Shown: positions 27,542 through 36,867, numbered from the stretch's first letter. The stretch: DNA of 64,000 nt from CAWDLX01 sp963753485 (GCA_963753485.1 CAVWCL010000014.1:87764-151763); one strand, 5' to 3'. Notes: a model not told the origin generated them from the sequence alone. A program made the numbers and translations.

Positions 27542-29176
27542 GTGTCTGCCCCTCGGCGCTGGCCGTTCGTGCGGCCAGGATTGGCTCGGGCCGCGGCGGT
27601 TCTGGTCGTGCTCCTGGCGGTCCTGGGCGGCTGCACCGGCAACGCGCCCACGGGGCCGCACGTGACCGGTTCACCCACCGACGCGGGGGCGGTGGCCCGC
27701 ATCGTCGCGGCGATGTCCGATGTCGACCTCATCGGCCAGGTGCTCATGCCGTCGGTGAACATGTCGGACCCGGCCGAGTCCTCGGCCGAGCTGATCCGCC
27801 GCTACCACCTGGGTGGCGTGATCCTCATGGGCAACGTGGAAAATACCGGTGCCGGCGGCAATGCCGCCCAGGTGCGCGCGCTCACCGACCGCCTGCGGGC
27901 GGCGGCCCGCGACGCCGGCGCACCCGTCAACCCGATCATGGCGACCGACCAGGAGTACGGCTGGGTCACCCGGATCAAGTCCGGACTGGTGCAACTGCCC
28001 AGCGCGATGGCGCTCGGCGCGGCCGGTCGGCCGGAGCTGACCCGCGACGCCTGGCATGGCGCCGGCGCTGAGCTCGCCGCGGCCGGCATCGACGTCGACT
28101 TCGCGCCCGACGCCGACGTCGTCGACTCTCCCGGCAACACCGTGATCGGCTCCCGGTCGTTCGGCTCCGATCCAACGAGCGTGGCGACCCAGGTTGCGGC
28201 CGCGGTGACCGGGCTGCAGTCGGCCGGGGTGGCGGCGACCCTCAAGCATTTCCCCGGTCACGGCCATACCACCGTCAACAGCCATGACGCGCTGCCGGTG
28301 CTGAAGCAGAGCCAGGCCACACTCACCGCCGACGATCTGCCGCCGTTTCGCGCCGGTGTGGATGCGGGCGCCTGGCTGGTCATGTCGGGCCACCTCGACA
28401 TCGAGGCGATCGACCCCGGCCTGCCGGCCAGCTTCTCCCACAAGGTCATGGTCGATCTGCTCCGCACCCGCCTGGGCTTCACCGGGGTCACCGTGACCGA
28501 CGCGCTCAACATGGCGCCGGCGATGCGCTGGCCGGCCGGTGAGGCCGCGGTGCGTGCCTTCCTCGCCGGCAACGACATCCTGCTGATGTCGCCCGACCTC
28601 GGCGCCGCGCAGCAGGCGCTGGCCACAGCCATCCACAGTGGCCGGATCCCCCGGGCACTCCTGGTCGCGGCGGTGAGCCGGATCATTGCGCTCAAGCTCC
28701 GGCTGGCGAGCTTCGCCCGGCCCGCGCTGCAGACCGTGCAGGCTCCCGCCAACCGGGCCACCGCGGCCGCCGCCGCGGCGGCCGCGGTGACCGTGCTGCG
28801 CGGCCCCTGTAGCGGTCCCCTGATCGCCGGCCCGGTTCGGGTGTCCACCTCGAACGGTCGCGGCCGACAGGGTGGCTGGCTCTCGGCTGCGCTCACCGCC
28901 CGCGGCGTACCGGTGGTCGGTGCCGGTGGCACGCTCGTGCATCTGATCGGGAACCTCGACAGAACCGGCGACCTGGCCAGCGGGGCCGGGGTGACCGTCG
29001 CCATGGACACACCCTTCCTGCTGGGCTCGGCCACCTCACCGATCCGGGTGGCGACCTACTCCGACACGCAGGTCGCGATGGAGGCGCTCGCCGACGTCAT
29101 CGCCGGCACGGCCCGGGCGCCCGGTCGCTCGCCGGTGGCCGTGGCCGGGCTGCCCCGCTCCGCCTGCGACAGCTGA
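27542..29176 (+). CDS. Glycoside hydrolase family 3 lipoprotein (NagZ-like)
   Basis: 544 residues. The N-terminal signal ends in a lipobox, LGGC with Cys31, so the protein is probably an extracytoplasmic lipoprotein. The GH3 barrel shows KHFPGHGHT, the NagZ-type His-loop, and VTDALNM with the nucleophile Asp. It probably removes beta-linked GlcNAc from muropeptides or chito-oligosaccharides. A C-terminal ~170-residue extension goes beyond single-domain NagZ. The start is taken as GTG 27542, which gives a standard signal peptide; the frame is open to 27506. Together with the GH20 enzyme it suggests amino-sugar recovery. Confidence 0.9.
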   Translation: MSAPRRWPFVRPGLARAAAVLVVLLAVLGGCTGNAPTGPHVTGSPTDAGAVARIVAAMSDVDLIGQVLMPSVNMSDPAESSAELIRRYHLGGVILMGNVENTGAGGNAAQVRALTDRLRAAARDAGAPVNPIMATDQEYGWVTRIKSGLVQLPSAMALGAAGRPELTRDAWHGAGAELAAAGIDVDFAPDADVVDSPGNTVIGSRSFGSDPTSVATQVAAAVTGLQSAGVAATLKHFPGHGHTTVNSHDALPVLKQSQATLTADDLPPFRAGVDAGAWLVMSGHLDIEAIDPGLPASFSHKVMVDLLRTRLGFTGVTVTDALNMAPAMRWPAGEAAVRAFLAGNDILLMSPDLGAAQQALATAIHSGRIPRALLVAAVSRIIALKLRLASFARPALQTVQAPANRATAAAAAAAAVTVLRGPCSGPLIAGPVRVSTSNGRGRQGGWLSAALTARGVPVVGAGGTLVHLIGNLDRTGDLASGAGVTVAMDTPFLLGSATSPIRVATYSDTQVAMEALADVIAGTARAPGRSPVAVAGLPRSACDS

Positions 29177-29352
29177 GGCCGGACCGGTGCGCTGATCGCG
29201 CCTGGCCAGGCGATGGCCGCGATATCGCCGTCCTCGACCTGGACGGCTTGGTGGAGACGTCCGCCAAGGCCGCGGCGACGCAGGCGATGGCTTCTTATCC
29301 CGAGCCAAGCGACGGCTGATAGCGTTCGCGCACGTTGCGAGGAAGGGGTTGG

Positions 29353-31617
29353 ATGGCGCAGGTCCCGTCCGGTCCGGCCGACCGCGCGGGCGGGCAGCCG
29401 GCGCTGGCGCGCTGGGCGCCGCTGGCGTTCAGCCTCCTCTTCGTCGCCGGCATCCTGCTGCGGGCCGGCACCTCGCCGGTGGACGTGCTGCGCTACCTGG
29501 CCTACGCGGGCTTGACCATCGTGGCGCCTGGGACCCTGGTCTACCGGGCGCTGCGAGGCCGGCCGCACACCCTGGTCGAGGACCTGGCGATGGGTGCGGC
29601 GGTCGGGCTCTGTCTGGAGATCGGCGCGTGGGCGCTCTTCTCCGTGCTGGATCTGCGCGGCTGGGTGTGGCTGTGGCCGGCGCTGGTGCTGGTGCCGTTC
29701 GCCGCCGTACCGGCGCTTCGGCGGCATTGGCTGGTCCGGGAGTACCGCCGGCAAGCCCCGTTGGCGTGGTCATGGACGGTCGCCGGGGTGGTGTGCTTCT
29801 TCACCGCGTACCTGGCGATGGTCTTTTTGGACCGCAACCCGATCCTGCCGACCTCGGATGCCACGCTGCAGTACCTGGACCTGCCCTACCAGCTGTCGCT
29901 GGCGGGCGAGGCCAAGCACAACTTCCCGGTCGACCTGCCGCAGGTGGCCGGCGATCCGCTCTACTACCACTGGTTCGCGTACGGGCACATGGCCATGACC
30001 AGCCTGGTCGGCCACATCGACCTGCCGGTGGTGTCGCTGCGGCTGGCGATCCCGGCGCTTTGTGCGCTCTCCATCGTGCTCACCGGCGTGGTCGGCTGGC
30101 GGGTCAGCAATCGCCCGGCCGTGGGCGCGGTGGCCGCCGTGCTCTTCTTCGGGGTGGGGGAGTTCAACTTCACCAACCCGGTGACCGCGCCGTTCGCCAC
30201 CCAGGTCACCTTCGTCATCTGGCACGGCATGTCGATGATCTACAGCTGGGCGCTGCTCATCGCCCTCATCGCGCCGCTGGCCGAGATCATACGACGGCGG
30301 GCGTCGCCGGGTGACGGCGTGCCGGCGATGGGTGCCGGCGCGTTCGGGTTGGCCACGATCCTGCTCTTCGGATCGAGCGGCGCGAAGGCCAGCACCCTGC
30401 CGGTGGTCATCGCCGCTCTGGCCTTCACCGCGGTGGTACTCCTGATCACCCAGCGCCGCATCCACCGGGGGGTGGTCGTGGTTGGGCTCATCGCGATCGC
30501 GGCCCAGGTCTTCGCCACCGCCGCGCTCTACCATTTCCACACGTATGGAGTCGAGCTCGGTCCGCTGCGGGGGCTGTCGCGGTACTGGGGCCAGACGGTC
30601 GACCGTCCAGAGTGGCTTGTCGTACTGGGGGTCTGCGTAGCGTTTTTGATCAACATGCAGCTGCGGGCCGCCGGCATCGTGTCCCTGCTGTGGATCCGCC
30701 GGCTGGCGTTGACCCCGGTGCAGTGGCTCCTGGTCGGCGGCGGCATCGCCGGCCCCGCGATCTACCTGATCTTCAGCCAGCCCTCCGGCGGCAACGAGTA
30801 CTTCACCCGCTCCGGCTTCACCTTCGCGGTGATCGCATCGGCCTGGGGATTCGTCGAGCTCTACCAGCGGGCTGGGCTGACCCGGCGCTCGGGTGTGCCG
30901 CTGGGGATCGGCGCGGCCGTCTTCGCGGTGGTCCTGATCTGGGTCCAGCTCGCCGTCGCCCCGCCGCAACCGCCGGGCGACTCATTTGCCCCACTGGTTC
31001 CGCTGTTGCGCTGGGCGCTGGCGCTGGCCATCGTCGCGCTGGTGGCCGGGATCGGCTGGCGGCTGGCCGGCCGGTGGTATCCAGCCCTTCGCGGGCGCGG
31101 TGGGCTCGTCCTGCTGACCGCGGTGCTCGTGGCCGGCGCCCCCGGCCTCGTCATGGACGAGGCGAAGTCGGTCAAGGCGCCCAACGGCGGCGCCTACGCG
31201 GTGGTGCCGCTGCCCAAGTCGAGAGTGGACGCCGCCCGGTTCGTGCGCGACCACAGCCAGCCCACCGACGTGGTGGCCACCAACGTGCACTGCCTCGCCT
31301 ACTACGGCGACATCTGCGATCCGCGGTCGTTCTGGCTGAGCGCGTACGCCGAACGAAGCGTACTGGTGGAGGGGTGGGGGTTCGCGCCCCGGCAGGCCAC
31401 CGACCTGTTCGCGCCGTTCTGGGATCCGCAGCGGCTGCGCCTCAACGACGAGGCGTTCGCCGCCCCCACGCCGGCGCTGCTGGCCCAGCTGCGTGCGCAG
31501 CACCACGTGCGCTACCTGGTCGTCGATCGTGAGGTGTCCGCGGAGTCGCCGCTGCTCGCCTCGTACGCGGCGAAGGTGTACGACAGCGGCCGGATGGCCG
31601 TCTACGAGCTGCGCTGA
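29353..31617 (+). CDS. Large polytopic membrane protein, GT-C glycosyltransferase-like
   Basis: 754 residues with about 13-15 hydrophobic spans and a soluble C-terminal part (about 630-754). The long extracytoplasmic loop after the fifth span begins NPILPTSDATLQYLDLPYQL and carries acidic residues near membrane edges. It also has GDPLYYHWFAYGHM, as in GT-C enzymes that use polyprenyl-phosphate sugars. The exact GT family is not recognised. The ATG has GAGGAAGGGG upstream. The 176-bp gap before it holds no convincing gene. A cell-envelope glycan role is inferred. Confidence 0.7.
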   Translation: MAQVPSGPADRAGGQPALARWAPLAFSLLFVAGILLRAGTSPVDVLRYLAYAGLTIVAPGTLVYRALRGRPHTLVEDLAMGAAVGLCLEIGAWALFSVLDLRGWVWLWPALVLVPFAAVPALRRHWLVREYRRQAPLAWSWTVAGVVCFFTAYLAMVFLDRNPILPTSDATLQYLDLPYQLSLAGEAKHNFPVDLPQVAGDPLYYHWFAYGHMAMTSLVGHIDLPVVSLRLAIPALCALSIVLTGVVGWRVSNRPAVGAVAAVLFFGVGEFNFTNPVTAPFATQVTFVIWHGMSMIYSWALLIALIAPLAEIIRRRASPGDGVPAMGAGAFGLATILLFGSSGAKASTLPVVIAALAFTAVVLLITQRRIHRGVVVVGLIAIAAQVFATAALYHFHTYGVELGPLRGLSRYWGQTVDRPEWLVVLGVCVAFLINMQLRAAGIVSLLWIRRLALTPVQWLLVGGGIAGPAIYLIFSQPSGGNEYFTRSGFTFAVIASAWGFVELYQRAGLTRRSGVPLGIGAAVFAVVLIWVQLAVAPPQPPGDSFAPLVPLLRWALALAIVALVAGIGWRLAGRWYPALRGRGGLVLLTAVLVAGAPGLVMDEAKSVKAPNGGAYAVVPLPKSRVDAARFVRDHSQPTDVVATNVHCLAYYGDICDPRSFWLSAYAERSVLVEGWGFAPRQATDLFAPFWDPQRLRLNDEAFAAPTPALLAQLRAQHHVRYLVVDREVSAESPLLASYAAKVYDSGRMAVYELR

Positions 31618-31644
31618 GGCGTGGTCCCGGGCTGGCGCTGCGAT

Positions 31645-31721
31645 GTTAGCAAGGGCACCCCGTTAACGGTTTCCGTTGTAAAGGGTGCCCTTCCTAACGC
31701 CGGGCGTTAACAAGGTGCCCC
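31645..31721. repeat. Palindromic repeat family 2, copy A, plus a half unit
   Basis: GTTAGCAAGGGCACCC (31645-31660) and GGGTGCCCTTCCTAAC (31683-31698) form an inverted repeat with one mismatch around a 22-nt loop. A further half unit, GTTAACAAGGTGCCC, lies at 31705-31719. It lies between the convergent membrane protein and carboxyltransferase genes and could terminate both. A second copy is at 51,630-51,683. Confidence 0.8.
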
Positions 31722-31747
31722 TGCAAACGCGAGCAGAGGACCAGCGG

Positions 31748-33160
31748 TCACAAGGGGATGTTGCCGTGTGCTCCGCGGGCGGCCGGCGCACCGGCGAGGG
31801 CTTCGGCGATGCGCCGCCGGGTCTCGGCTGGGGTGATCACGTCGTCCACCACGCCGATCTCCAGCGCGCGGCCGACGCCACCGGCGAGGCTGGTCTGCTC
31901 CTCGATGAGCTGGGCCCGCACCTCCTCCCGCTTGTCCACCGGGGTGCCGGCGAGCCGCTTGCGGTGCAGGATGTTCACCGCCGCGCTGGCGCCCATCACG
32001 GCCACCTCGGCGGTCGGCCAGGCGAAGACCGCAGTGGCGCCCAGCGCCCGGGAGTTCATCGCGATGTAGGCACCGCCGTACGCCTTGCGGGTCACCAGGG
32101 TCACCCGGGGGACCACGGCCTCGGCGAAGGCGTGCAACAGCTTCGCTCCGCGCCGGACCACGCCCTCCCACTCCTGGCCCAGCCCGGGCAGGTACCCGGG
32201 GACGTCGACCAGCACCACCAGCGGTACGCCGAGCGCGTCGCACATGCGCACGAACCGGGCGGCCTTCTCCGCGGACGAGGCGTCCAGGCAGCCCCCCAGG
32301 CGCAGCGGGTTGTTGGCGATGACCCCGACCGTACGGCCGGCGAACCGCCCCACGGTGGTGACCACGTTCGGCGCCCACTTGGCGTGCAGCTCGACGCCCG
32401 GCTCGTCCAGCAGCGCGGCGACGACCGGCTTGACGTCATAGGCGCGGCTCTGTTCCTCCGGCAGCAGTGCGGACAGGTCAGTGCCGTTGTCGGCGTCGGC
32501 CACGCTGATGCGGCCCTGCCGGCCGAGCAGGGCCGCCAGCGCCCGCGCGGTCTCCAGGGCGGACTGTTCGTCCTTCGTGGTCACGTGGACCACGCCGGAG
32601 CGGCGCCCATGTGGCTCCGGGCCACCGAGACGCTCCATGTCGACCTGCTCCCCGGTCACGCTGCGCACGACCTCCGGGCCGGTGACGAAGATGCGGCCGG
32701 CACCGGACATGATCACGATGTCGGTCAGGGCCGGGCCGTACGCGGCCCCGCCGGCGGCCGGGCCGAGCACGACCGAGATCTGCGGAACCCGGCCGGAAGC
32801 GCGGACCATGGCCGCGAAGACCTGGCCCACCCCGTCCAGCGCGACCACACCCTCGGCGAGGCGGGCGCCACCCGAATGCCACAGGCTCACCACGGGTACC
32901 CGCTCGCGGACCGCAAGGTCGATCGCCTCGGCGACGTGCCGGCACCCCTCGATCCCCATCGCGCCACCCATGCGGGTCGCATCGGTGGCGAAGGCGATGA
33001 CCGGTGTCCCGTCCACCTCCCCGCGCGCGCTCATCACCCCGGAGTCGTCGCGCCCCGAGATGGTACGTACCGAGGCCCGGTCGAAGAACGCGCGCAGCCG
33101 GATCTCCGGATCCCGGTGGTCGAGTGCGGCCTCGTCGGCGACATCGGAAGTGAGGGTCAC
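31748..33160 (-). CDS. accD: Acyl-CoA carboxylase carboxyltransferase (beta) subunit
   Basis: 470 residues of the PccB/AccD carboxyltransferase family. The N-half oxyanion region is HSGGARLAEGV and LGPAAGGAAYGPALTDIVIM. The C-half has VDVPGYLPGLGQEWEGVVRRGAKLL, RKAYGGAYIAMNSRALGA and AVMGASAAVNILHRK. It transfers CO2 from carboxybiotin to acetyl- or propionyl-CoA. Last gene of the fab operon, 34 bp after fabF, so it probably supplies malonyl-CoA for the same pathway. The biotinylated alpha subunit is not in the window. Slightly shorter at the N-terminus than PccB (~530). Confidence 0.92.
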   Translation of the reverse strand: MTLTSDVADEAALDHRDPEIRLRAFFDRASVRTISGRDDSGVMSARGEVDGTPVIAFATDATRMGGAMGIEGCRHVAEAIDLAVRERVPVVSLWHSGGARLAEGVVALDGVGQVFAAMVRASGRVPQISVVLGPAAGGAAYGPALTDIVIMSGAGRIFVTGPEVVRSVTGEQVDMERLGGPEPHGRRSGVVHVTTKDEQSALETARALAALLGRQGRISVADADNGTDLSALLPEEQSRAYDVKPVVAALLDEPGVELHAKWAPNVVTTVGRFAGRTVGVIANNPLRLGGCLDASSAEKAARFVRMCDALGVPLVVLVDVPGYLPGLGQEWEGVVRRGAKLLHAFAEAVVPRVTLVTRKAYGGAYIAMNSRALGATAVFAWPTAEVAVMGASAAVNILHRKRLAGTPVDKREEVRAQLIEEQTSLAGGVGRALEIGVVDDVITPAETRRRIAEALAGAPAARGAHGNIPL

Positions 33161-33194
33161 GGCATCCTCCGGCAGATGGTGGGGGGCGAGCGGG

Positions 33195-34418
33195 CTATGG
33201 CTTCGTGACGACCAGGGCGACGTTGTGGCCGCCGAAGCCGAACGAGTTGTTGAGGGCGGCCGGGATCTCGAGATGGCGCGCCTTGTGGGCGACCACGTCG
33301 AGGAGCCCCTCCTCGGGATCGTCGAGGTTGATGGTGGGTGGGATGACGCCCTCGTAGACCGAGAGCACGGTGGCGATCGTCTCCAGCGCGCCGGCCGCGC
33401 CGAGCAGGTGCCCGGTCATGGACTTCGTCGCGGTGAGCACCGGGTGGTCCCCGATCGAGACCCGCAGGCCGGCGATCTCCGCCATGTCGCCGACCGGGGT
33501 CGACGTCGCATGGGCGTTGACATGGACGATGTCCGCGCCGGTGACGCCGGCGTCGCGCAGGGCCAGGCCGACCGCGCGGACGAAGCCGGCCCCCTCGGGG
33601 TGCGGCTGGACGATGTCGTACCCGTCCGAGGTGATGCCGGAGCCGGCCAGCCGGGCGTAGATGCGGGCACCGCGGGCCCGGGCGTGGTCGGCTCTTTCGA
33701 GGATCAGGACGGCCGCGCCCTCGCCGAGCACGAAACCGTCACGGGCCTTGTCCCACGGACGGGACGCCTTGTCGGGTTCGTCGTTGCGGGTCGACATGGC
33801 CCGCATTGACGCGAAGCCGGCGATCGGCAACGCGTTGATCACCGCCTCGGTGCCGCCCGCGACGACGATGTCGGCGCGTCCCGCGCGGATGATGTCCAGG
33901 CCCAGCGACACCGCCTCGGCACCGGTGGCGCAGGCGCTGGCGACGCAGTGCACGCCGGCCCTGGCACCGAGCTCGAGTCCGATGTGCGCCGCCGGTCCGT
34001 TGGGCATGAGCATCGGCACGGTGTGCGGGGAGACCTTGCGGGGCCCGTTCGCCTCCAAGATGTCGTCCTGGGCGAGCAGGGTCTGCAAGCCGCCGATCCC
34101 GGTGCCCATGCTCACCGCGAGCCGTTCCGGCTCGAGTCCGGCACCGGCGAGGCCCGCGTCCGCCCACGCCTGGTGGGCGGCGATCAGGGCGACGGCCTCG
34201 CACCGGTCGAGCCGGCGCAGCTTGACCCGGTCCAGCACCTCGGTCGGCTCGACCGCGAGTTGCGCGGCGATCCGTACCGGCAGGGCGGCGGCCCAGTCCT
34301 GCGCCAGTGGGCCTACCCCGGACCGGCCGGCGAGCATCGCCTCCCAGGTCGACGCGACATCTCCGCCCAGCGGAGTCGTCGCGCCCAGCCCGGTGACGAC
34401 AACCTCAGGACGCGTCAT
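33195..34418 (-). CDS. fabF: 3-oxoacyl-ACP synthase II (KAS II)
   Basis: 407 residues with the thiolase fold. The active-site Cys is in VASACATGAEAV, and the His residues are in NAHATSTPVGD and KSMTGHLLGAAGALE. It elongates acyl-ACP with malonyl-ACP. The ATG at 34418 is the family start (TRPEVVVTGLGATTPLGG). It lies 16 bp after acpP in the fabD-fabH-acpP-fabF order. Confidence 0.95.
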   Translation of the reverse strand: MTRPEVVVTGLGATTPLGGDVASTWEAMLAGRSGVGPLAQDWAAALPVRIAAQLAVEPTEVLDRVKLRRLDRCEAVALIAAHQAWADAGLAGAGLEPERLAVSMGTGIGGLQTLLAQDDILEANGPRKVSPHTVPMLMPNGPAAHIGLELGARAGVHCVASACATGAEAVSLGLDIIRAGRADIVVAGGTEAVINALPIAGFASMRAMSTRNDEPDKASRPWDKARDGFVLGEGAAVLILERADHARARGARIYARLAGSGITSDGYDIVQPHPEGAGFVRAVGLALRDAGVTGADIVHVNAHATSTPVGDMAEIAGLRVSIGDHPVLTATKSMTGHLLGAAGALETIATVLSVYEGVIPPTINLDDPEEGLLDVVAHKARHLEIPAALNNSFGFGGHNVALVVTKP

Positions 34419-34434
34419 GTGAGAACCTGGTTCG

Positions 34435-34677
34435 TCAGGAGTTCGAGATGATGTAGCTGACGGCGTCGCCAACGGTCTTGAGGTTCTGTACCTCATCGTC
34501 GGGGATCTTGACGCCGAACTTCTCCTCCGCCGCAACGACGACCTCGACCATGGAGAGCGAGTCGACATCGAGATCCTCGGTGAACGACTTGCTTTCGGCC
34601 ACGTCGTCGGGGTTGACGCCGGCGACCTCTTCGAGAATCTCGGCGAGGCCTGCGGTGACTTCCTCACGGCTGCTCAT
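34435..34677 (-). CDS. acpP: Acyl carrier protein
   Basis: 80 residues, acidic and helical, with the phosphopantetheine attachment serine in DVDSLSMVEVV. It carries growing acyl chains for FabH, FabF and partners. The length is standard. It sits between fabH and fabF, exactly where housekeeping ACP is found in actinobacterial fab operons. The ATG has AAGGGAACC upstream. Confidence 0.96.
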   Translation of the reverse strand: MSSREEVTAGLAEILEEVAGVNPDDVAESKSFTEDLDVDSLSMVEVVVAAEEKFGVKIPDDEVQNLKTVGDAVSYIISNS

Positions 34678-34741
34678 GTACAGGTTCCCTTCTCGGGTCA
34701 GGGTGTGTGGTGGGCAGCGGCGGCACGGGGTGCGTCGCCGG

Positions 34742-35689
34742 CTACGGGCAGCGGACTACCTGCCCGGCGTAGGTGAGGCCACCGCCGAAGCCGAAGAGCA
34801 GCACCGGGGCGCCCGCGGGCACCTCCCGCCGTTCGACCAGCTTCGACAGGGCCAGCGGGACACTGGCGGCCGAGGTATTGCCCGACTCCACAATGTCCTT
34901 GGCGATGATGGCGTTGGGCAGTTCGAGCCGGCGGGCGATGCCGTCGATGATGCGGGCATTGGCCTGGTGGGCCACGAACGCAGCGATCTCACTGGGGGCC
35001 ACGCCGGCCCGCTCGCACGCCTCCAGGGCGAGCGGTGCGAGCGTCGTGGTGGCCCACCGGAAGACCGCCTGGCCCTCCTGCTGGATGTACGCGCGCCAAC
35101 CCTCGATCCGCACCGCGTCGCCGCGCTCCGGGGCGGAGCCCCAGACCACCGGCCCGACACCCGGCGACTCGTTGGCGCCGGCGGCGGAGACGACCGCGGC
35201 GCCGGCGCCGTCGCCGAAGATGATGCAGGTCGAGCGGTCGGTCCAGTCGACGAAGTCGGAGAGCTTCTCCGCGCCGACGACGATCGCGTTGCGCACGGCG
35301 CCCGCCCGGATGGCGTGGTCGACCGTGCCGAGGGCGTAGGAGAACCCGGAGCAGGCGGTGTTGATGTCATAGGTGCCGGGTGCGTTGATGCCCAGCCGGC
35401 TCGCCACCCGGGTGGAGACGTTGGGGCAACGGTCCACAGAGGAGCAGGTGGCCACCACGACCAGGTCGATGTCGGTGGCGGTGAGGCCGGAGCCGGCGAG
35501 CGCCTTCTCGGCGGCGGCCGCGGCCATGTCGGCGACGGTCTCGTCGCCGGCCGCGATGCGCCGGGTGGCGATGCCCACGCGGTCGCGGATCCAGGCGTCG
35601 CTGGTCTCCACCATCTGGGCCAGATCGTCGTTGGTCAGCACCCGTGAGGGCTGGTAGTGGCCGAGGCTGAGAATCCGGGATCCGGTCAC
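34742..35689 (-). CDS. fabH: 3-oxoacyl-ACP synthase III (KAS III)
   Basis: 315 residues. The catalytic triad is visible: Cys in DINTACSGFSYALG, His in VAHQANARIID and Asn in VESGNTSAASVPLAL. It condenses acyl-CoA starters with malonyl-ACP; in actinomycetes these are often branched starters, which could come from the branched-chain oxoacid dehydrogenase at 52,244. The GTG at 35689 overlaps the fabD stop (GTGA). Confidence 0.95.
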   Translation of the reverse strand: MTGSRILSLGHYQPSRVLTNDDLAQMVETSDAWIRDRVGIATRRIAAGDETVADMAAAAAEKALAGSGLTATDIDLVVVATCSSVDRCPNVSTRVASRLGINAPGTYDINTACSGFSYALGTVDHAIRAGAVRNAIVVGAEKLSDFVDWTDRSTCIIFGDGAGAAVVSAAGANESPGVGPVVWGSAPERGDAVRIEGWRAYIQQEGQAVFRWATTTLAPLALEACERAGVAPSEIAAFVAHQANARIIDGIARRLELPNAIIAKDIVESGNTSAASVPLALSKLVERREVPAGAPVLLFGFGGGLTYAGQVVRCP

Positions 35690-36867
35690 AGGACTGCGCC
35701 TCCAATGCGGGCCAGCGGTTGGCCGGGGCTGACCGGATCGTCGTCGTGGGCGAGCCACTCCGTGAGCAGCCCCGAGTCGTGCGCGGTGACCTCGGCGTCA
35801 CCCTGGCGGGTGACGATGTGACCGATCACGTGACCGGCCCGTACCGCGGTTCCCTCGGCCAGCTCGGGCAGCGGCCGGAAGGTGCCGCCCACGGTGGCGA
35901 CCGCGAGCACGAACCCCATGGTGGGCTCGTGGCCGGGCACCCCGCCGTGGCGCGCGGCCAGGTCCTTTGCGGCCTTGAGGTCGTCGGGGGTGTTCAGCGT
36001 GACGATCTCCGGTGCGCCGCCGCCCGAGCGCCACTCCCGCTTGACCAGCCCGGCCAGAGTGCCGGCGGGTGGCAGCTCGACCACACCGGTGACGCCCAGG
36101 TCGGCCAGGGTACGCATGCACAGGTCCCACCGCACCGGCGCGGTGACCTGGGCGACCAACCGGGCCAGCATGGTGGCGCCGTCGTTGATTCCGGCACCGT
36201 CGGCGTTGGAGAGCAGGATCCGGCTCGGGGTCGCCGGAGTGATGCCGGCCGCCACTGCCGCCAACGCCTTCTCGGCCGGTGCCATGTACGGCGTGTGGAA
36301 CGCGCCGGCCACCGGCAGGGCGATCACCCGGGTCCGGGCCGGCGGGTCGGCGGCGAACGCGTCCAGGCCGGCGCGGGCCCCGGCGGCCACGATCTGGCCG
36401 GCGCCGTTGCGGTTGGCCGGATAGAGGCCGGCCCGGTCGATCGCGGCCACCACCTCGTCGGGCTCGCCACCCAGGACGGCACTCATGCCGGTCGGTTCGA
36501 GGGCACAGGCTGCCGCCATCTCTCGGCCGCGTACGGCGGCGAAGGTGATCGCGACCTCCGGGGTGAGCACGCCCGCGAGCGCGGCGGCGGCGATCTCACC
36601 CACGCTGTGGCCGGCGGTCACCGTGATCCCGCCATCGCTCAGCGGCAGGTGCTCGGCGGCGACCAGGGCGGCGGCGACCAGCAACGGCTGGGTCTTGGCG
36701 GTGTCCTTGATTTCGTCGGCGTTGGCGATGGTCCCCAGGCGGACGAGATTAATGCCGGCCAGTGCCGACCACCAGCGCAGCCGCGCCTCAATGCCGGGCA
36801 GGTCGAGCCACGGGGTCAGGAATCCTGGCTTCTGGGCACCCTGGCCGGGAGCGAGAACGGCAAGCAC
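35686..36867 (-). CDS. fabD: Malonyl-CoA:ACP transacylase fused to a carrier-like (biotinyl/lipoyl-type) domain
   Basis: 393 residues, against about 310 for usual FabD. Residues 1 to about 305 are the transacylase: APGQGAQKPG, nucleophile Ser in GHSVGEIAAAALAG, and His in PVAGAFHTPYM. Residues 317-393 form an extra domain that aligns by eye with a biotin carboxyl carrier fold (VGGTF at its start, then VSPGQPLARIGG at its end). Where a carrier would have MKM it reads VTRQGD, so it cannot be biotinylated or lipoylated at that site. Start GTG 36867. First structural gene of the fab operon; overlaps fabH by 4 bp. Confidence 0.9.
   Translation of the reverse strand: MLAVLAPGQGAQKPGFLTPWLDLPGIEARLRWWSALAGINLVRLGTIANADEIKDTAKTQPLLVAAALVAAEHLPLSDGGITVTAGHSVGEIAAAALAGVLTPEVAITFAAVRGREMAAACALEPTGMSAVLGGEPDEVVAAIDRAGLYPANRNGAGQIVAAGARAGLDAFAADPPARTRVIALPVAGAFHTPYMAPAEKALAAVAAGITPATPSRILLSNADGAGINDGATMLARLVAQVTAPVRWDLCMRTLADLGVTGVVELPPAGTLAGLVKREWRSGGGAPEIVTLNTPDDLKAAKDLAARHGGVPGHEPTMGFVLAVATVGGTFRPLPELAEGTAVRAGHVIGHIVTRQGDAEVTAHDSGLLTEWLAHDDDPVSPGQPLARIGGAVL

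Noticed and set aside
29177..29352. Short coding-like trace (GDGRDIAVLDLDGLVETS) after the GH3 gene
   Set aside because: About 37 codons, no start or Shine-Dalgarno and no recognisable family; not enough to call a gene or pseudogene.
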